Shown piece by piece: positions 16,841-22,570 of a DNA stretch of 22,570 nucleotides (the first letter of the stretch is position 1; each line of letters starts with the position of its first letter). Under the pieces are notes generated by a model. That model was not told where the DNA came from. It saw only the letters and a list, made by a program, of their open reading frames with translations, and did not search any database. A program made the position numbers and the translations under genes. Source of the stretch: Hyphomicrobiaceae bacterium (lineage in GTDB: Bacteria; Pseudomonadota; Alphaproteobacteria; Rhizobiales; HXMU1428-3); NCBI GenBank assembly GCA_028285025.1, contig JANQQH010000066.1, positions 1 to 22,570 on the forward strand. Reading direction: 5' to 3'.

Positions 16841-17848
16841 TTATTTCTTGCCAAAGTCAGGGATGCTATCACAATAATTTCCCCGTTTTACCGCCGGGGT
16901 AACCCAAAGATAATCGGCAGCAACCTCTCCCTCTGGATCAAGCCAGGCAAGCTCTTGCACAGTTTTAACCCTTTCATTGGCTTCAACAAATTGAATAGAC
17001 ACTATATCAGAAGGGCCCTTGTGATCACCAGCACGCTTGCGCAAATACCAAGGCGCACCGCGATCATCTCGGGTATGCCCACTCCCAGCAATTAAAATCA
17101 CTTGCCGTTGCTTGTTGTTATCATCAAGTGAAGCTGTGATCATCACATCAGCCATCCAAGCGTCACGAAACCGCTGCACATTTGCCATCGGCCTAATCAC
17201 CCGTTCAGGCAATTTGTTGCAATGCACAGCGCGAACCTCTTCAATCAAACTTTTTTCAGCCTCAGGTTCTAACGGGACATCAAGTTTAAACGCCTTCAGG
17301 CTCTCTTCTGGAAGAGCAAAGATGTTCTTTTTGATCAGATGATTATTCAGTTTACGTGAGGCAAGGCCAGGGTAAACCTCTAAGTTATGCTCTAATATTG
17401 TCTCTCCAATGGGTTGATAGAGGCTCCAGTCGGGCCACCCATTGGCTTCCCATAACAAAGCGGTCCCCATATGCTCAGCTTTTGGAGATTTCTGGGCCAA
17501 GAAAGCGTCCAACCGTCTCATTTGATCAACCCGGATCATTTCTATGACCAGACTTGGTTTCACCAAAGTGTCAGCTAATTTATTGATGATTTGGGCTTGC
17601 AGCCAATGATGGTCAGGATTGTCGTGTTTCTCACCAAGTAAGACATAGCGTTTTGTCTTTAAATCAGCCTCAAGCTCTTCTACTGAAACAAAGGCTTGTT
17701 TTTTTCGAGACCAAATTTTACCTACAAGCGCGTGATTGGTTTGTATGCCAGAGCGCCAGTGCTCAGGGTTGCTAAGCTTGGAAGCCAAAGCAGGCTGAGA
17801 TACCAAAAGTACCAAAGTAAAAGAAAAAAAAGCCCGAAAAAATTTCAT
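16841..17848 (-). CDS. ChaN-family heme-binding protein
   Basis: Exported protein of 335 aa matching the ChaN/DUF399 family, an iron-regulated heme-binding group also resembling TraB/PrgY-like folds. The N-terminus MKFFRAFFSFTLVLLVSQPA is a signal peptide, probably cut after ALA. No lipobox Cys is seen, unlike some ChaN proteins. Family motifs are VLLGEKHDNPDHH (69-81), SLVIEMIRVDQM, LLWEANGWPDWSLYQPI, MANVQRFRDAWMADVM and VILIAGSGHTRDDRGAPWYL. The start at 17848 is chosen because AAGGAG precedes it and the signal peptide then begins at once; an in-frame TTG at 17866 would add six residues. Its stop lies about 60 bases before the proposed metal promoter. It may be separate from, or partly read into, the oxidase operon. 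The heme role is inferred from family. Confidence 0.82.
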   Translation of the reverse strand: MKFFRAFFSFTLVLLVSQPALASKLSNPEHWRSGIQTNHALVGKIWSRKKQAFVSVEELEADLKTKRYVLLGEKHDNPDHHWLQAQIINKLADTLVKPSLVIEMIRVDQMRRLDAFLAQKSPKAEHMGTALLWEANGWPDWSLYQPIGETILEHNLEVYPGLASRKLNNHLIKKNIFALPEESLKAFKLDVPLEPEAEKSLIEEVRAVHCNKLPERVIRPMANVQRFRDAWMADVMITASLDDNNKQRQVILIAGSGHTRDDRGAPWYLRKRAGDHKGPSDIVSIQFVEANERVKTVQELAWLDPEGEVAADYLWVTPAVKRGNYCDSIPDFGKK

Positions 17849-17860
17849 ATACAACTCCTT

Positions 17861-17899
17861 AGGCAACAGAACACATAAAATTAATAGGTCCTGAGCCTA
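17861..17899 (-). mobile_element. Solo end of the MITE-like repeat
   Basis: Thirty-nine bases match the right end of the element at 7800-7839 with one substitution and one missing base, again ending CTGAGCC-TA. No left end is found nearby. It lies between the carA stop and the ChaN-like start, and its inner edge touches the ChaN ribosome-binding site. Confidence 0.75.
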
Positions 17900-17903
17900 G
17901 CAA
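17875..17903 (-). promoter_or_regulatory. Possible promoter for the ChaN-like gene, partly inside the repeat
   Basis: On the minus strand TTGCTA (17903-17898) and TTTTAT (17880-17875) are 17 bases apart and each match four of six consensus bases. The -35 straddles the repeat edge and the -10 is inside it. A transcript would start roughly 20-25 bases before the ATG at 17848. Confidence 0.35.
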
Positions 17904-17937
17904 GAGAAAAAGAGTTTCAGCCCTACATGAATTGGCT

Positions 17938-19191
17938 TTATTCTTCTAACAAATCTAAGCCTTTTTCAGCCGCCATCAAATTAACAAAACGGGTGAACAG
18001 ATAATGACTGTCTTGCGGACCAGGGCTGGCCTCAGGGTGATACTGAACAGAAAAAACCGGCTTACCCTTTAATCGGATACCACAATTAGTGCCATCAAAT
18101 AATGACACATGCGTTTCTTCTAAAGTTTCAGGCAGGCTATCTCTATCAACCGTAAAGCCATGGTTCATAGATGTGATTTCAACTTTACTGGTTGTGTGAT
18201 CTTTAACCGGATGATTGGCCCCGTGATGCCCTTGCGCCATTTTAACCGTATTTGCCCCAAGCGCGCGCGCCAAAATTTGATGGCCCAAACAAATGCCAAA
18301 AATAGGCTTGCCACTTGCAACCAATTTTTTAATTTCCGGCACCGCATAATCACCCGTTGCCGCCGGATCGCCAGGACCATTGGAAATAAAAATACCATCA
18401 GGGTCTTTGGCTAAAATCTCTTCTGCCGTTGATGAGGCCGGCATAACAGTAACCTGGCAGTCATGACTTGCCAGCAGGCGAAAAATATTACGTTTGGTCC
18501 CACAATCAAGCGCCACCACATGGAAGGAGCAATCTTGTGCCTTGCCATAGCCCTTGTTCCATTGCCAAACCGTCTCATCCCACTCATAACTTTTATCCGT
18601 GGTGACATCACTTGCAAGGTCAGCCCCTTCAATCCCGGTCCAGTCAGCGGCTTTTGCTTTGAGCGCATCAACATCAAAAACGCCATTAGGATCATGAGCA
18701 ATCACCGCGTGCTGCATACCTTTTTCACGAATAAGATTAGTCAGCGCCCTTGTATCGACACCAGCAACAGCGATGATGTTATTAGCCTCTAACCAGTCAT
18801 TTAAATGCTTTTCAGCCCGGTAATTAGACGGCTCAGTAATAGCCGCTTTTAATATACATCCTTTAACAGTACCCTTTGCACCCAAGTTGCTGGTTTCACA
18901 ATCTTGGTTATTAGTGCCCACATTGCCAATGTGAGGAAAGGTGAAAGTGATGATTTGGTCTGCATAAGATGGGTCAGTTAAAATCTCTTGATAGCCAGTC
19001 ATAGCGGTATTGAAACAAATCTCTCCAACAGCCACACCTTGCGCCCCGGCACCTTGCCCCTCTAAAACAGTGCCATCTGCCAGAACAATAAGGGCTGTCG
19101 TTTTCCCGGCCTCCCACGGAGCCGGTGGGTTTGTATGCGCAAGGATCTTAATATCAGTTTGAGCGGTGTCTGGTGAAATTGGATCTGACAT
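17938..19191 (-). CDS. carA: Carbamoyl-phosphate synthase small (glutaminase) subunit
   Basis: Glutamine amidotransferase subunit of 417 aa that releases ammonia for CarB. The N-terminal CPSase domain has VLADGTVLEGQGAGA, EICFNTAMTGYQEILTDPSY, ITFTFPHIGNVG and VDTRALTNLIREKG. The C-terminal class I glutaminase has FISNGPGDPAA, GICLGHQILA with nucleophile Cys301, and VQYHPEASPGP with His385 and Glu387. The N-terminus is about 25-30 residues longer than in E. coli, as in other alphaproteobacteria. The start at 19191 has AAGG about nine bases upstream. It diverges from the GatB/YqeY gene across a 304-base spacer. Three accessory genes lie between it and carB. Confidence 0.98.
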   Translation of the reverse strand: MSDPISPDTAQTDIKILAHTNPPAPWEAGKTTALIVLADGTVLEGQGAGAQGVAVGEICFNTAMTGYQEILTDPSYADQIITFTFPHIGNVGTNNQDCETSNLGAKGTVKGCILKAAITEPSNYRAEKHLNDWLEANNIIAVAGVDTRALTNLIREKGMQHAVIAHDPNGVFDVDALKAKAADWTGIEGADLASDVTTDKSYEWDETVWQWNKGYGKAQDCSFHVVALDCGTKRNIFRLLASHDCQVTVMPASSTAEEILAKDPDGIFISNGPGDPAATGDYAVPEIKKLVASGKPIFGICLGHQILARALGANTVKMAQGHHGANHPVKDHTTSKVEITSMNHGFTVDRDSLPETLEETHVSLFDGTNCGIRLKGKPVFSVQYHPEASPGPQDSHYLFTRFVNLMAAEKGLDLLEE

Positions 19192-19495
19192 TCATGTAGC
19201 CTTTAAAAATAGAGAAATATACACTTAAGTTTTATAAGGAATATGCATCCTTTTGCCAGTTGACTGAGCTTTAAGATTTGTCACTATCATTGTAAATTAT
19301 AGACTTACCATACACTGTAACGATGGAGAAGCCCTTGGCAAACGGTCCACACATAAGTGATTGGTTTTTTATAGTCAACAAAAAAAATAATAAAATATAC
19401 AAGAAAATCAACAATTTAAGCTTTTAAAATCATTTGCGTTGAAAGCCCAAAATGCATTAGGCTCTTGGAACGAAATTGATTCTTAAGGTGTAACA
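19192..19495. other. Divergent promoter region between carA and the GatB/YqeY gene
   Basis: This AT-rich spacer must hold promoters for both genes. I could not fix a convincing -35/-10 pair for either. The YqeY ribosome site (AAGGTG) is at its right edge. No attenuator, pyrimidine-regulated leader or small gene is seen. Confidence 0.5.
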
Positions 19496-19945
19496 ATGCG
19501 CGATGAAATAAATGAAAACCTGAAAACGGCCATAAAAGCGCAAGATAAGCGCCGTGTTGGGACCCTGCGATTGATTAATGCGGCCATTAAGGATCGTGAT
19601 ATTGCCGCGCGTTCTTCGGGTAAAGATGCGGTCACTGATGCAGAGATTTTAGAAATCTTGGCCAAGATGGTAAAGCAGCGTGTTGAATCAGCCCAAACCT
19701 ATGAAGAGGCCGGGCGCGGTGAGCTTGCCGCCCAAGAGCGCGAGGAAATTGAAATCATCAAAGACTTTTTGCCCCAACAAATGAGTGAGCAAGAAGTCTC
19801 AGCCGCTGTGAAAGAAGTGGTTGATGAAATTGGCGCTTCAAGCTTGAAAGACATGGGCCGCACCATGGGGGCATTAAAAGAAAAATACGCCGGAAAAATG
19901 GATTTTGGCCAGGCCAATAAGGTGGTCAAAGAGCTGCTGCAATAA
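19496..19945 (+). CDS. GatB/YqeY domain protein
   Basis: Cytoplasmic all-helical protein of 149 aa, the normal size of stand-alone YqeY. The family shares the C-terminal tRNA-binding domain of the GatB amidotransferase subunit; its own role is not firmly known. Visible marks are the N-terminal MRDEINENLKTAIKAQDKRR, VGTLRLINAAIKDRDI, the helix EILAKMVKQRVESAQTYEEAGR, EIEIIKDFLPQQMSEQEV, and the end GALKEKYAGKMDFGQANKVVKELL. The start at 19496 has AAGGTG five bases upstream. It diverges from carA, a common arrangement in alphaproteobacteria, but the dnaG gene that often follows is absent: the BrnTA operon faces it with only four bases between stop codons. Confidence 0.93.
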   Translation: MRDEINENLKTAIKAQDKRRVGTLRLINAAIKDRDIAARSSGKDAVTDAEILEILAKMVKQRVESAQTYEEAGRGELAAQEREEIEIIKDFLPQQMSEQEVSAAVKEVVDEIGASSLKDMGRTMGALKEKYAGKMDFGQANKVVKELLQ

Positions 19946-19949
19946 GAGG

Positions 19950-20249
19950 TTATTTTGAAGTTTCGTGTTCCATGAATGAACGCAGCACATCATTAATGCG
20001 GGATTGATACCCTTTTCCTTGGCCCTTGAAAAAATCAATAACATCCTTGTCAAGGCGAATGCTGATCGCTTTTTTGGGAGACACTTTTATAAAGTTCACT
20101 TCATCCCAATCAATTGCCGGAGCGGCATCAGGATTGGCCGCGATTTGGGCATCAATTTCTTCATCCGTTAGATTGGCGATTTTTTCCCAATCAGTTTTAT
20201 CCTGATCAAGTCCCTCGCCCAAACGCATTCTGGTAATTTTCTTGTTCAT
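19950..20249 (-). CDS. brnA: BrnA-family antitoxin
   Basis: Antitoxin of 99 aa that neutralises BrnT and, in the family, represses its own operon. The first half is acidic (TDEEIDAQIAANPDAAPAIDWD), which is the likely toxin-binding part. The C-terminal half carries a ribbon-helix-helix DNA-binding motif, KAISIRLDKDVIDFFKGQG then SRINDVLRSFM (about 59-93). Its start overlaps the end of brnT by 44 bases in another frame, and AAGGAAAT precedes the ATG, so translation is likely coupled. The order toxin-antitoxin matches characterised brnTA operons. Its stop is four bases from the convergent GatB/YqeY stop, with no visible terminator between. Confidence 0.9.
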   Translation of the reverse strand: MNKKITRMRLGEGLDQDKTDWEKIANLTDEEIDAQIAANPDAAPAIDWDEVNFIKVSPKKAISIRLDKDVIDFFKGQGKGYQSRINDVLRSFMEHETSK

Positions 20250-20523
20250 ATTTCCTTGCTCTTCTTGCGCTGATAATACGCTTTACTCTTTCATGCTCGA
20301 AGACCCGCCATGTGTAAATGACAGTGATTATTCGCTCGTCAGGTCCAATGATGCCAATCGCTAGAAAGCGCTCTTCATCATGGTGAGTTTGAGAAGATTC
20401 AAATTCAAGAACGTCATTCTCCCAAACGGTAATCGCTCTTACAAAGTCAATGCCATGAATGTTTATGTTGTGTTGACGCTTGGTTTCATCCCATTCGAAG
20501 TGGTGCTGTTCAGATGATGCCAT
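20206..20523 (-). CDS. brnT: BrnT-family ribonuclease toxin
   Basis: Toxin of 105 aa with the RelE-like fold of the BrnT family, which cuts RNA and slows growth under stress when BrnA is lost. Family motifs are FEWDETKRQHNINIHGIDF at the N-terminus, VWENDVLEFESSQTHHDEERFLAIGIIG in the middle in shorter segments, then TVIYTWR and RVKRIISARRARKYEQENY at the C-terminus. The basic Arg/His content fits RNA binding. All segments look complete, so it is probably active. The start at 20523 has AGGAG eight bases upstream. It is first in the operon, behind a promoter with a palindrome. Confidence 0.92.
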   Translation of the reverse strand: MASSEQHHFEWDETKRQHNINIHGIDFVRAITVWENDVLEFESSQTHHDEERFLAIGIIGPDERIITVIYTWRVFEHERVKRIISARRARKYEQENYQNAFGRGT

Positions 20524-20612
20524 TGATTAATCTCCTGCAAGACATGTTGCTTGCTGATAATAATTTGCGTTACAGACATTTATATTTTCTCCTGTAATAG
20601 GCTTCTCATCAG

Positions 20613-20632
20613 ACTGAGACACCACTCTCAGT
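20613..20632 (-). other. Inverted repeat in the brnTA leader
   Basis: ACTGAGA (20613-20619) and TCTCAGT (20626-20632) form a perfect 7-bp inverted repeat with a six-base loop, just downstream of the brnTA promoter. It may be a second operator or an mRNA stem. Confidence 0.5.
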
Positions 20633-20639
20633 AAGAAGA

Positions 20640-20667
20640 ATTGTATATACATTTTATATTTTGTCAA
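20640..20667 (-). promoter_or_regulatory. brnTA promoter with embedded palindrome
   Basis: On the minus strand, a perfect -35 TTGACA (20667-20662) is 16 bases from TACAAT (20645-20640), five of six to consensus. The 10-bp palindrome TGTATATACA (20642-20651) overlaps the -10 box and spacer, an apt place for repression by the BrnA ribbon-helix-helix dimer. The leader is about 115 bases. Confidence 0.7.
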
Positions 20668-20670
20668 GTT

Positions 20671-21222
20671 TCATGGCGAACTAAGAATCTCAACATCCAA
20701 CACATCTGCATAATGCTCTAAATGATCAACAGGCTTTTCTTCAATGCGAGCAGCATAAAGCGGTAGCGTTTTACTCTTATCCCTATGAATCAACTCAATG
20801 ATTTGATAAGGCGCACTGGATTGAGCCGATGGCGTTTCTTTTGAACGCAACTGTACACCCTCATAAGCCTTTAAAGGCTCTTGCCAGCGACTGCTTCTCA
20901 ACCAGCCATGCGTTTTCACGTGCACAAAGTCATCATCAAACACCATCACTGTTTGCCCTTTGGGAGAAAATAAGGTCCTGGCCAGGGTTAAACCACCAAA
21001 ACTGCCCCAACCAAGCCCAAACAAGGTCATAAGATTAAATCCACCTTGCACCAAACCTGTTCGAAATAACACATAGCCGATGATGGTAAAAACAAGTCCC
21101 ATGAACACCCCCCCAAACCGCTGGGTTGGTGGGCTGGGCACTTTGATTGTGGCTGGCAAAGTGACAATTTCTGCCTCAAATGTACGTTTGCCGCTACCCG
21201 ATAATCTAACTTGGACTGCCAT
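20671..21222 (-). CDS. Small two-helix membrane protein of unknown function
   Basis: Protein of 183 aa that I do not recognise. A short N-terminal strand-rich part (residues 1-36) is followed by two hydrophobic helices, GVFMGLVFTIIGYVLFRTGL (about 38-57) and LMTLFGLGWGSFGGLTLA (about 64-81). Then comes a soluble domain of about 100 residues with alternating strands (TVMVFDDDFVHVKTHGWL, YQIIELIHRDKSKTLPLYAA). The layout recalls inner-membrane proteins with a PH-like cytoplasmic domain, but this is only a fold-level guess. The start at 21222 has AGG about eight bases upstream. The next gene on this strand, brnT, has its own promoter whose -35 box begins just past this stop codon. Confidence 0.7.
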   Translation of the reverse strand: MAVQVRLSGSGKRTFEAEIVTLPATIKVPSPPTQRFGGVFMGLVFTIIGYVLFRTGLVQGGFNLMTLFGLGWGSFGGLTLARTLFSPKGQTVMVFDDDFVHVKTHGWLRSSRWQEPLKAYEGVQLRSKETPSAQSSAPYQIIELIHRDKSKTLPLYAARIEEKPVDHLEHYADVLDVEILSSP

Positions 21223-21354
21223 CTAACCTGTCCCCCAAATAAGCTATTTATCTGCCCACTCAGACCCTTTTAGCGTTTTAGCGAGGTCTTTTGAACCCTT
21301 TTGATGCTTGTCACGACAGATAAAGCATATGGTTCACAAATTAAGGGGATTATT

Positions 21355-21591
21355 ATGAAAGTTATACAGATCATACTGCTTACAAGCTTGGCGTTAACCG
21401 CTCTTGGAACAGGGGCAAGCGTTCTGGCAATACAACATATTGGCCCGCAAAGTGTGAATGAACTGGTGAGCGGTCAGCCACTAAACCACTTGTCTCATCA
21501 TTCTAGCTTGCAGTTCATAAATCAAAACTATGAATGTGTGTTGGCAGATGAGCCAATTTGCATCTCGCACTTTACATATCAAGGGCATTAA
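21355..21591 (+). CDS. Small secreted or membrane-anchored peptide
   Basis: A 78-aa product not recognised from any family. The start at 21355 is preceded by AAGGGG and gives an immediate signal-like segment MKVIQIILLTSLALTALGTG (residues 1-20) continuing ASVLA. The mature part is His/Gln/Asn-rich (LNHLSHHSSLQFINQNYE) with two cysteines spaced YEC..PIC that could form a disulfide in the periplasm. The open frame extends upstream to 21301, but without a better ribosome site. It faces the RlpA-like gene and shares the terminator region at 21632-21659. Confidence 0.55.
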   Translation: MKVIQIILLTSLALTALGTGASVLAIQHIGPQSVNELVSGQPLNHLSHHSSLQFINQNYECVLADEPICISHFTYQGH

Positions 21592-21631
21592 AAAGATGAA
21601 TGGTTTTAATCTCAAGACAAAAGAAAAAAAG

Positions 21632-21659
21632 CCGGCTTAAGATAAAAATCTCAAGCCGG
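21632..21659 (-). terminator. Strong terminator of the RlpA-like gene, probably two-way
   Basis: CCGGCTTAAGAT (21632-21643) pairs with ATCTCAAGCCGG (21648-21659). On the minus strand all twelve pairs form (one G-U), followed by C and seven T. On the plus strand one pair is lost and the tail is TCTTTATTT, so it may also end the transcript of the small secreted peptide gene. Confidence 0.92.
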
Positions 21660-21666
21660 TCTTTAT

Positions 21667-22029
21667 TTAGCGGATACGTGTGATACAAACAGGTGTCACA
21701 CCTGCATTGATAAAGCCAAGGCGTTTTGCCCCGCCACGTGTTAGATCAATCACGCGGCCAGCGATAAACGGCCCGCGATCATTAATACGGACAATAATAG
21801 ATCGGCCATTGCGCTTGTTTGTCACTCTTACCTTGGTGCCAAAGGGCAAAGATTTGTGAGCTGCAGTGTTAGCCCCATGGCGCAAGCGTTCACCGCTGGC
21901 GGTTTTGGTGCCAGGACCGGCATACCAAGAGGCTTTGCCACATTGTTTAAAGGCAGCTTGAGCCGGGGTCTGCATCAAAAAACCCGCAGCAATCAACGCG
22001 CACAAGAAACCTGTCCGTTTCAAAAACAT
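21667..22029 (-). CDS. RlpA-like double-psi beta-barrel protein
   Basis: Exported protein of 120 aa. The signal peptide [20 protein letters not shown] ends TPAQA-A (cut near 25); no lipobox is seen, so it is probably periplasmic rather than a lipoprotein. The rest is one double-psi beta-barrel: [58 protein letters not shown] and [10 protein letters not shown]. In the family these hold the conserved Asp of the NDRGPF motif, important for cleaving denuded glycan strands. It lacks the SPOR domain of full-length RlpA, like many short alphaproteobacterial homologues, so septal targeting is not expected. GGAG lies eight bases before the start. It is monocistronic with its own terminator. Confidence 0.92.
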   Translation of the reverse strand: MFLKRTGFLCALIAAGFLMQTPAQAAFKQCGKASWYAGPGTKTASGERLRHGANTAAHKSLPFGTKVRVTNKRNGRSIIVRINDRGPFIAGRVIDLTRGGAKRLGFINAGVTPVCITRIR

Positions 22030-22339
22030 TTAAATACTCCAATTTATTTTGGTTGAAAATTTTAGTGCCTGAATTGGCCTTTCGACGATTTGTCGTTTTG
22101 AAAAGATCAGCCTGGTCACTCAGGCCGCGCGGAAAATTAACGATAAATGTGGCATTGTCAAGACAGGCCTATGTGGCAGATTTATCACCAACAAATCAGG
22201 ATCAAAAAAGTCAAGGTGTTATAATAGGCTGGCGTTTAAAAAACAGGTATGATGAACAGGTCCTTAAGTCTTGAGTTGAAAAAGGCTAAATGGGTTTAAA
22301 CAAATCAAGTCAGCCATAAGGAAATGAGGGAGAAGAGGC
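22030..22339. other. Divergent spacer between RlpA-like and the last gene
   Basis: No convincing gene. A perfect minus-strand -35 TTGACA (22161-22156) could serve the RlpA-like gene, but its -10 partner is poor. A plus-strand TATAAT (22220-22225) lacks a -35. A 73-codon plus frame (22053-22274) has no family features and is not called. Confidence 0.5.
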
Positions 22340-22570
22340 ATGCGTTTTGCAATTAATTTGGTTGTATTCGGGGCGCTCATAACCACAATCTTAAGTCAAG
22401 GACAAACCGCTGAGGCGCAAGATAAAAGCCGGATCCCGCCAATTGAAACCTACAAGGCCATGCTGGCTGCCAACAAAAACACTGGCTGGGTACAATTTCG
22501 TAATTTTGGCGGCAAACAGTGGCTCTATTTTTCAGCCCTACAAACCCTTCATTGTCGGCTAAAAGAAATT
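22340..22570 (+). CDS. Conserved secreted protein, 5' part
   Basis: The first 77 codons of a gene that runs off the window. The start at 22340 is preceded by GGAGAAGAGG. The N-terminus RFAINLVVFGALITTILSQG is a signal peptide, with a likely cut after TAEA. The mature part reads IPPIETYKAMLAANKNTGWVQ then FRNFGGKQWLYFSALQTLHC. From memory this GWVQFRNFDGKQ-type start belongs to a conserved hypothetical family of alphaproteobacteria with an early cysteine after the TLHC motif. No function is known to me. It is divergent from the RlpA-like gene. Confidence 0.75.
   Translation, partial: MRFAINLVVFGALITTILSQGQTAEAQDKSRIPPIETYKAMLAANKNTGWVQFRNFGGKQWLYFSALQTLHCRLKEI

Noticed and set aside
16644..16877. 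Plus-strand 77-codon frame across the copper promoter
   Set aside because: It overlaps the TolC-like start, the metal promoter and the ChaN-like end on the other strand, and has no protein features.
17849..17866. TTG start six codons upstream for the ChaN-like gene
   Set aside because: It would put the repeat-derived bases and the AAGGAG site inside the coding region; ATG at 17848 has ideal spacing.
22053..22274. 73-codon plus frame before the last gene
   Set aside because: It has no ribosome site and no domain, and overlaps the likely divergent promoter region.

Overview
The window looks like chromosome from a moderately AT-rich alphaproteobacterium, probably Hyphomicrobiales-like. The lineage call rests on a porin of the alphaproteobacterial Porin_2 type, a DUF2336 protein, a carB-greA pair and a divergent carA / GatB-YqeY pair. 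It is inference; no rRNA or other marker gene is present. No tRNA, rRNA or CRISPR array was seen.

Layout. 1-924 (minus): the 5' part of a TonB-dependent siderophore-type receptor, interrupted by an in-frame TAA. 925-1313: a hairpin-rich, locally GC-rich spacer that may hold a decayed insertion element. 1314-3925 (minus): a two-gene signalling operon of a FIST-domain protein (NosP-like) and a hybrid histidine kinase (NahK-like) overlapping by ATGA. 3926-5122: a long AT-rich spacer with repeats and alternative stems, ending in the structured leader of a porin gene (5123-6430, plus) that has a strong terminator. 6594-7667 (plus): azlC/azlD branched-chain amino acid exporter. 7723-7839: a 117-bp MITE-like element with 30/31-bp inverted ends and three CTGTCTAA units.

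7856-9638 (minus): a HIT-family protein and a DUF2336 protein. 9832-19191 (minus): greA, carB, a multicopper oxidase / TolC-like lipoprotein / ChaN-like trio, then carA. The trio sits between the two carbamoyl-phosphate synthetase genes. The oxidase-TolC pair is headed by a promoter with a 19-bp spacer like those of MerR/CueR metal regulators. The ChaN-like gene is headed by a solo end of the same MITE-like repeat, which also seems to supply part of its promoter.

19496-22570: GatB/YqeY (plus); a BrnT/BrnA toxin-antitoxin operon (minus) with a palindrome inside its promoter; a small two-helix membrane protein (minus); a 78-aa secreted peptide (plus); an RlpA-like double-psi beta-barrel protein (minus) with a strong terminator; and the start of a conserved secreted protein (plus) that runs off the window.

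The housekeeping core (pyrimidine/arginine precursor synthesis, transcript cleavage, amidotransferase-like protein) has been broken into by accessory cargo (copper/heme module, BrnTA, MITE copies). Iron, copper and possibly NO handling recur across the window, but nothing in the sequence shows that these modules are co-regulated.
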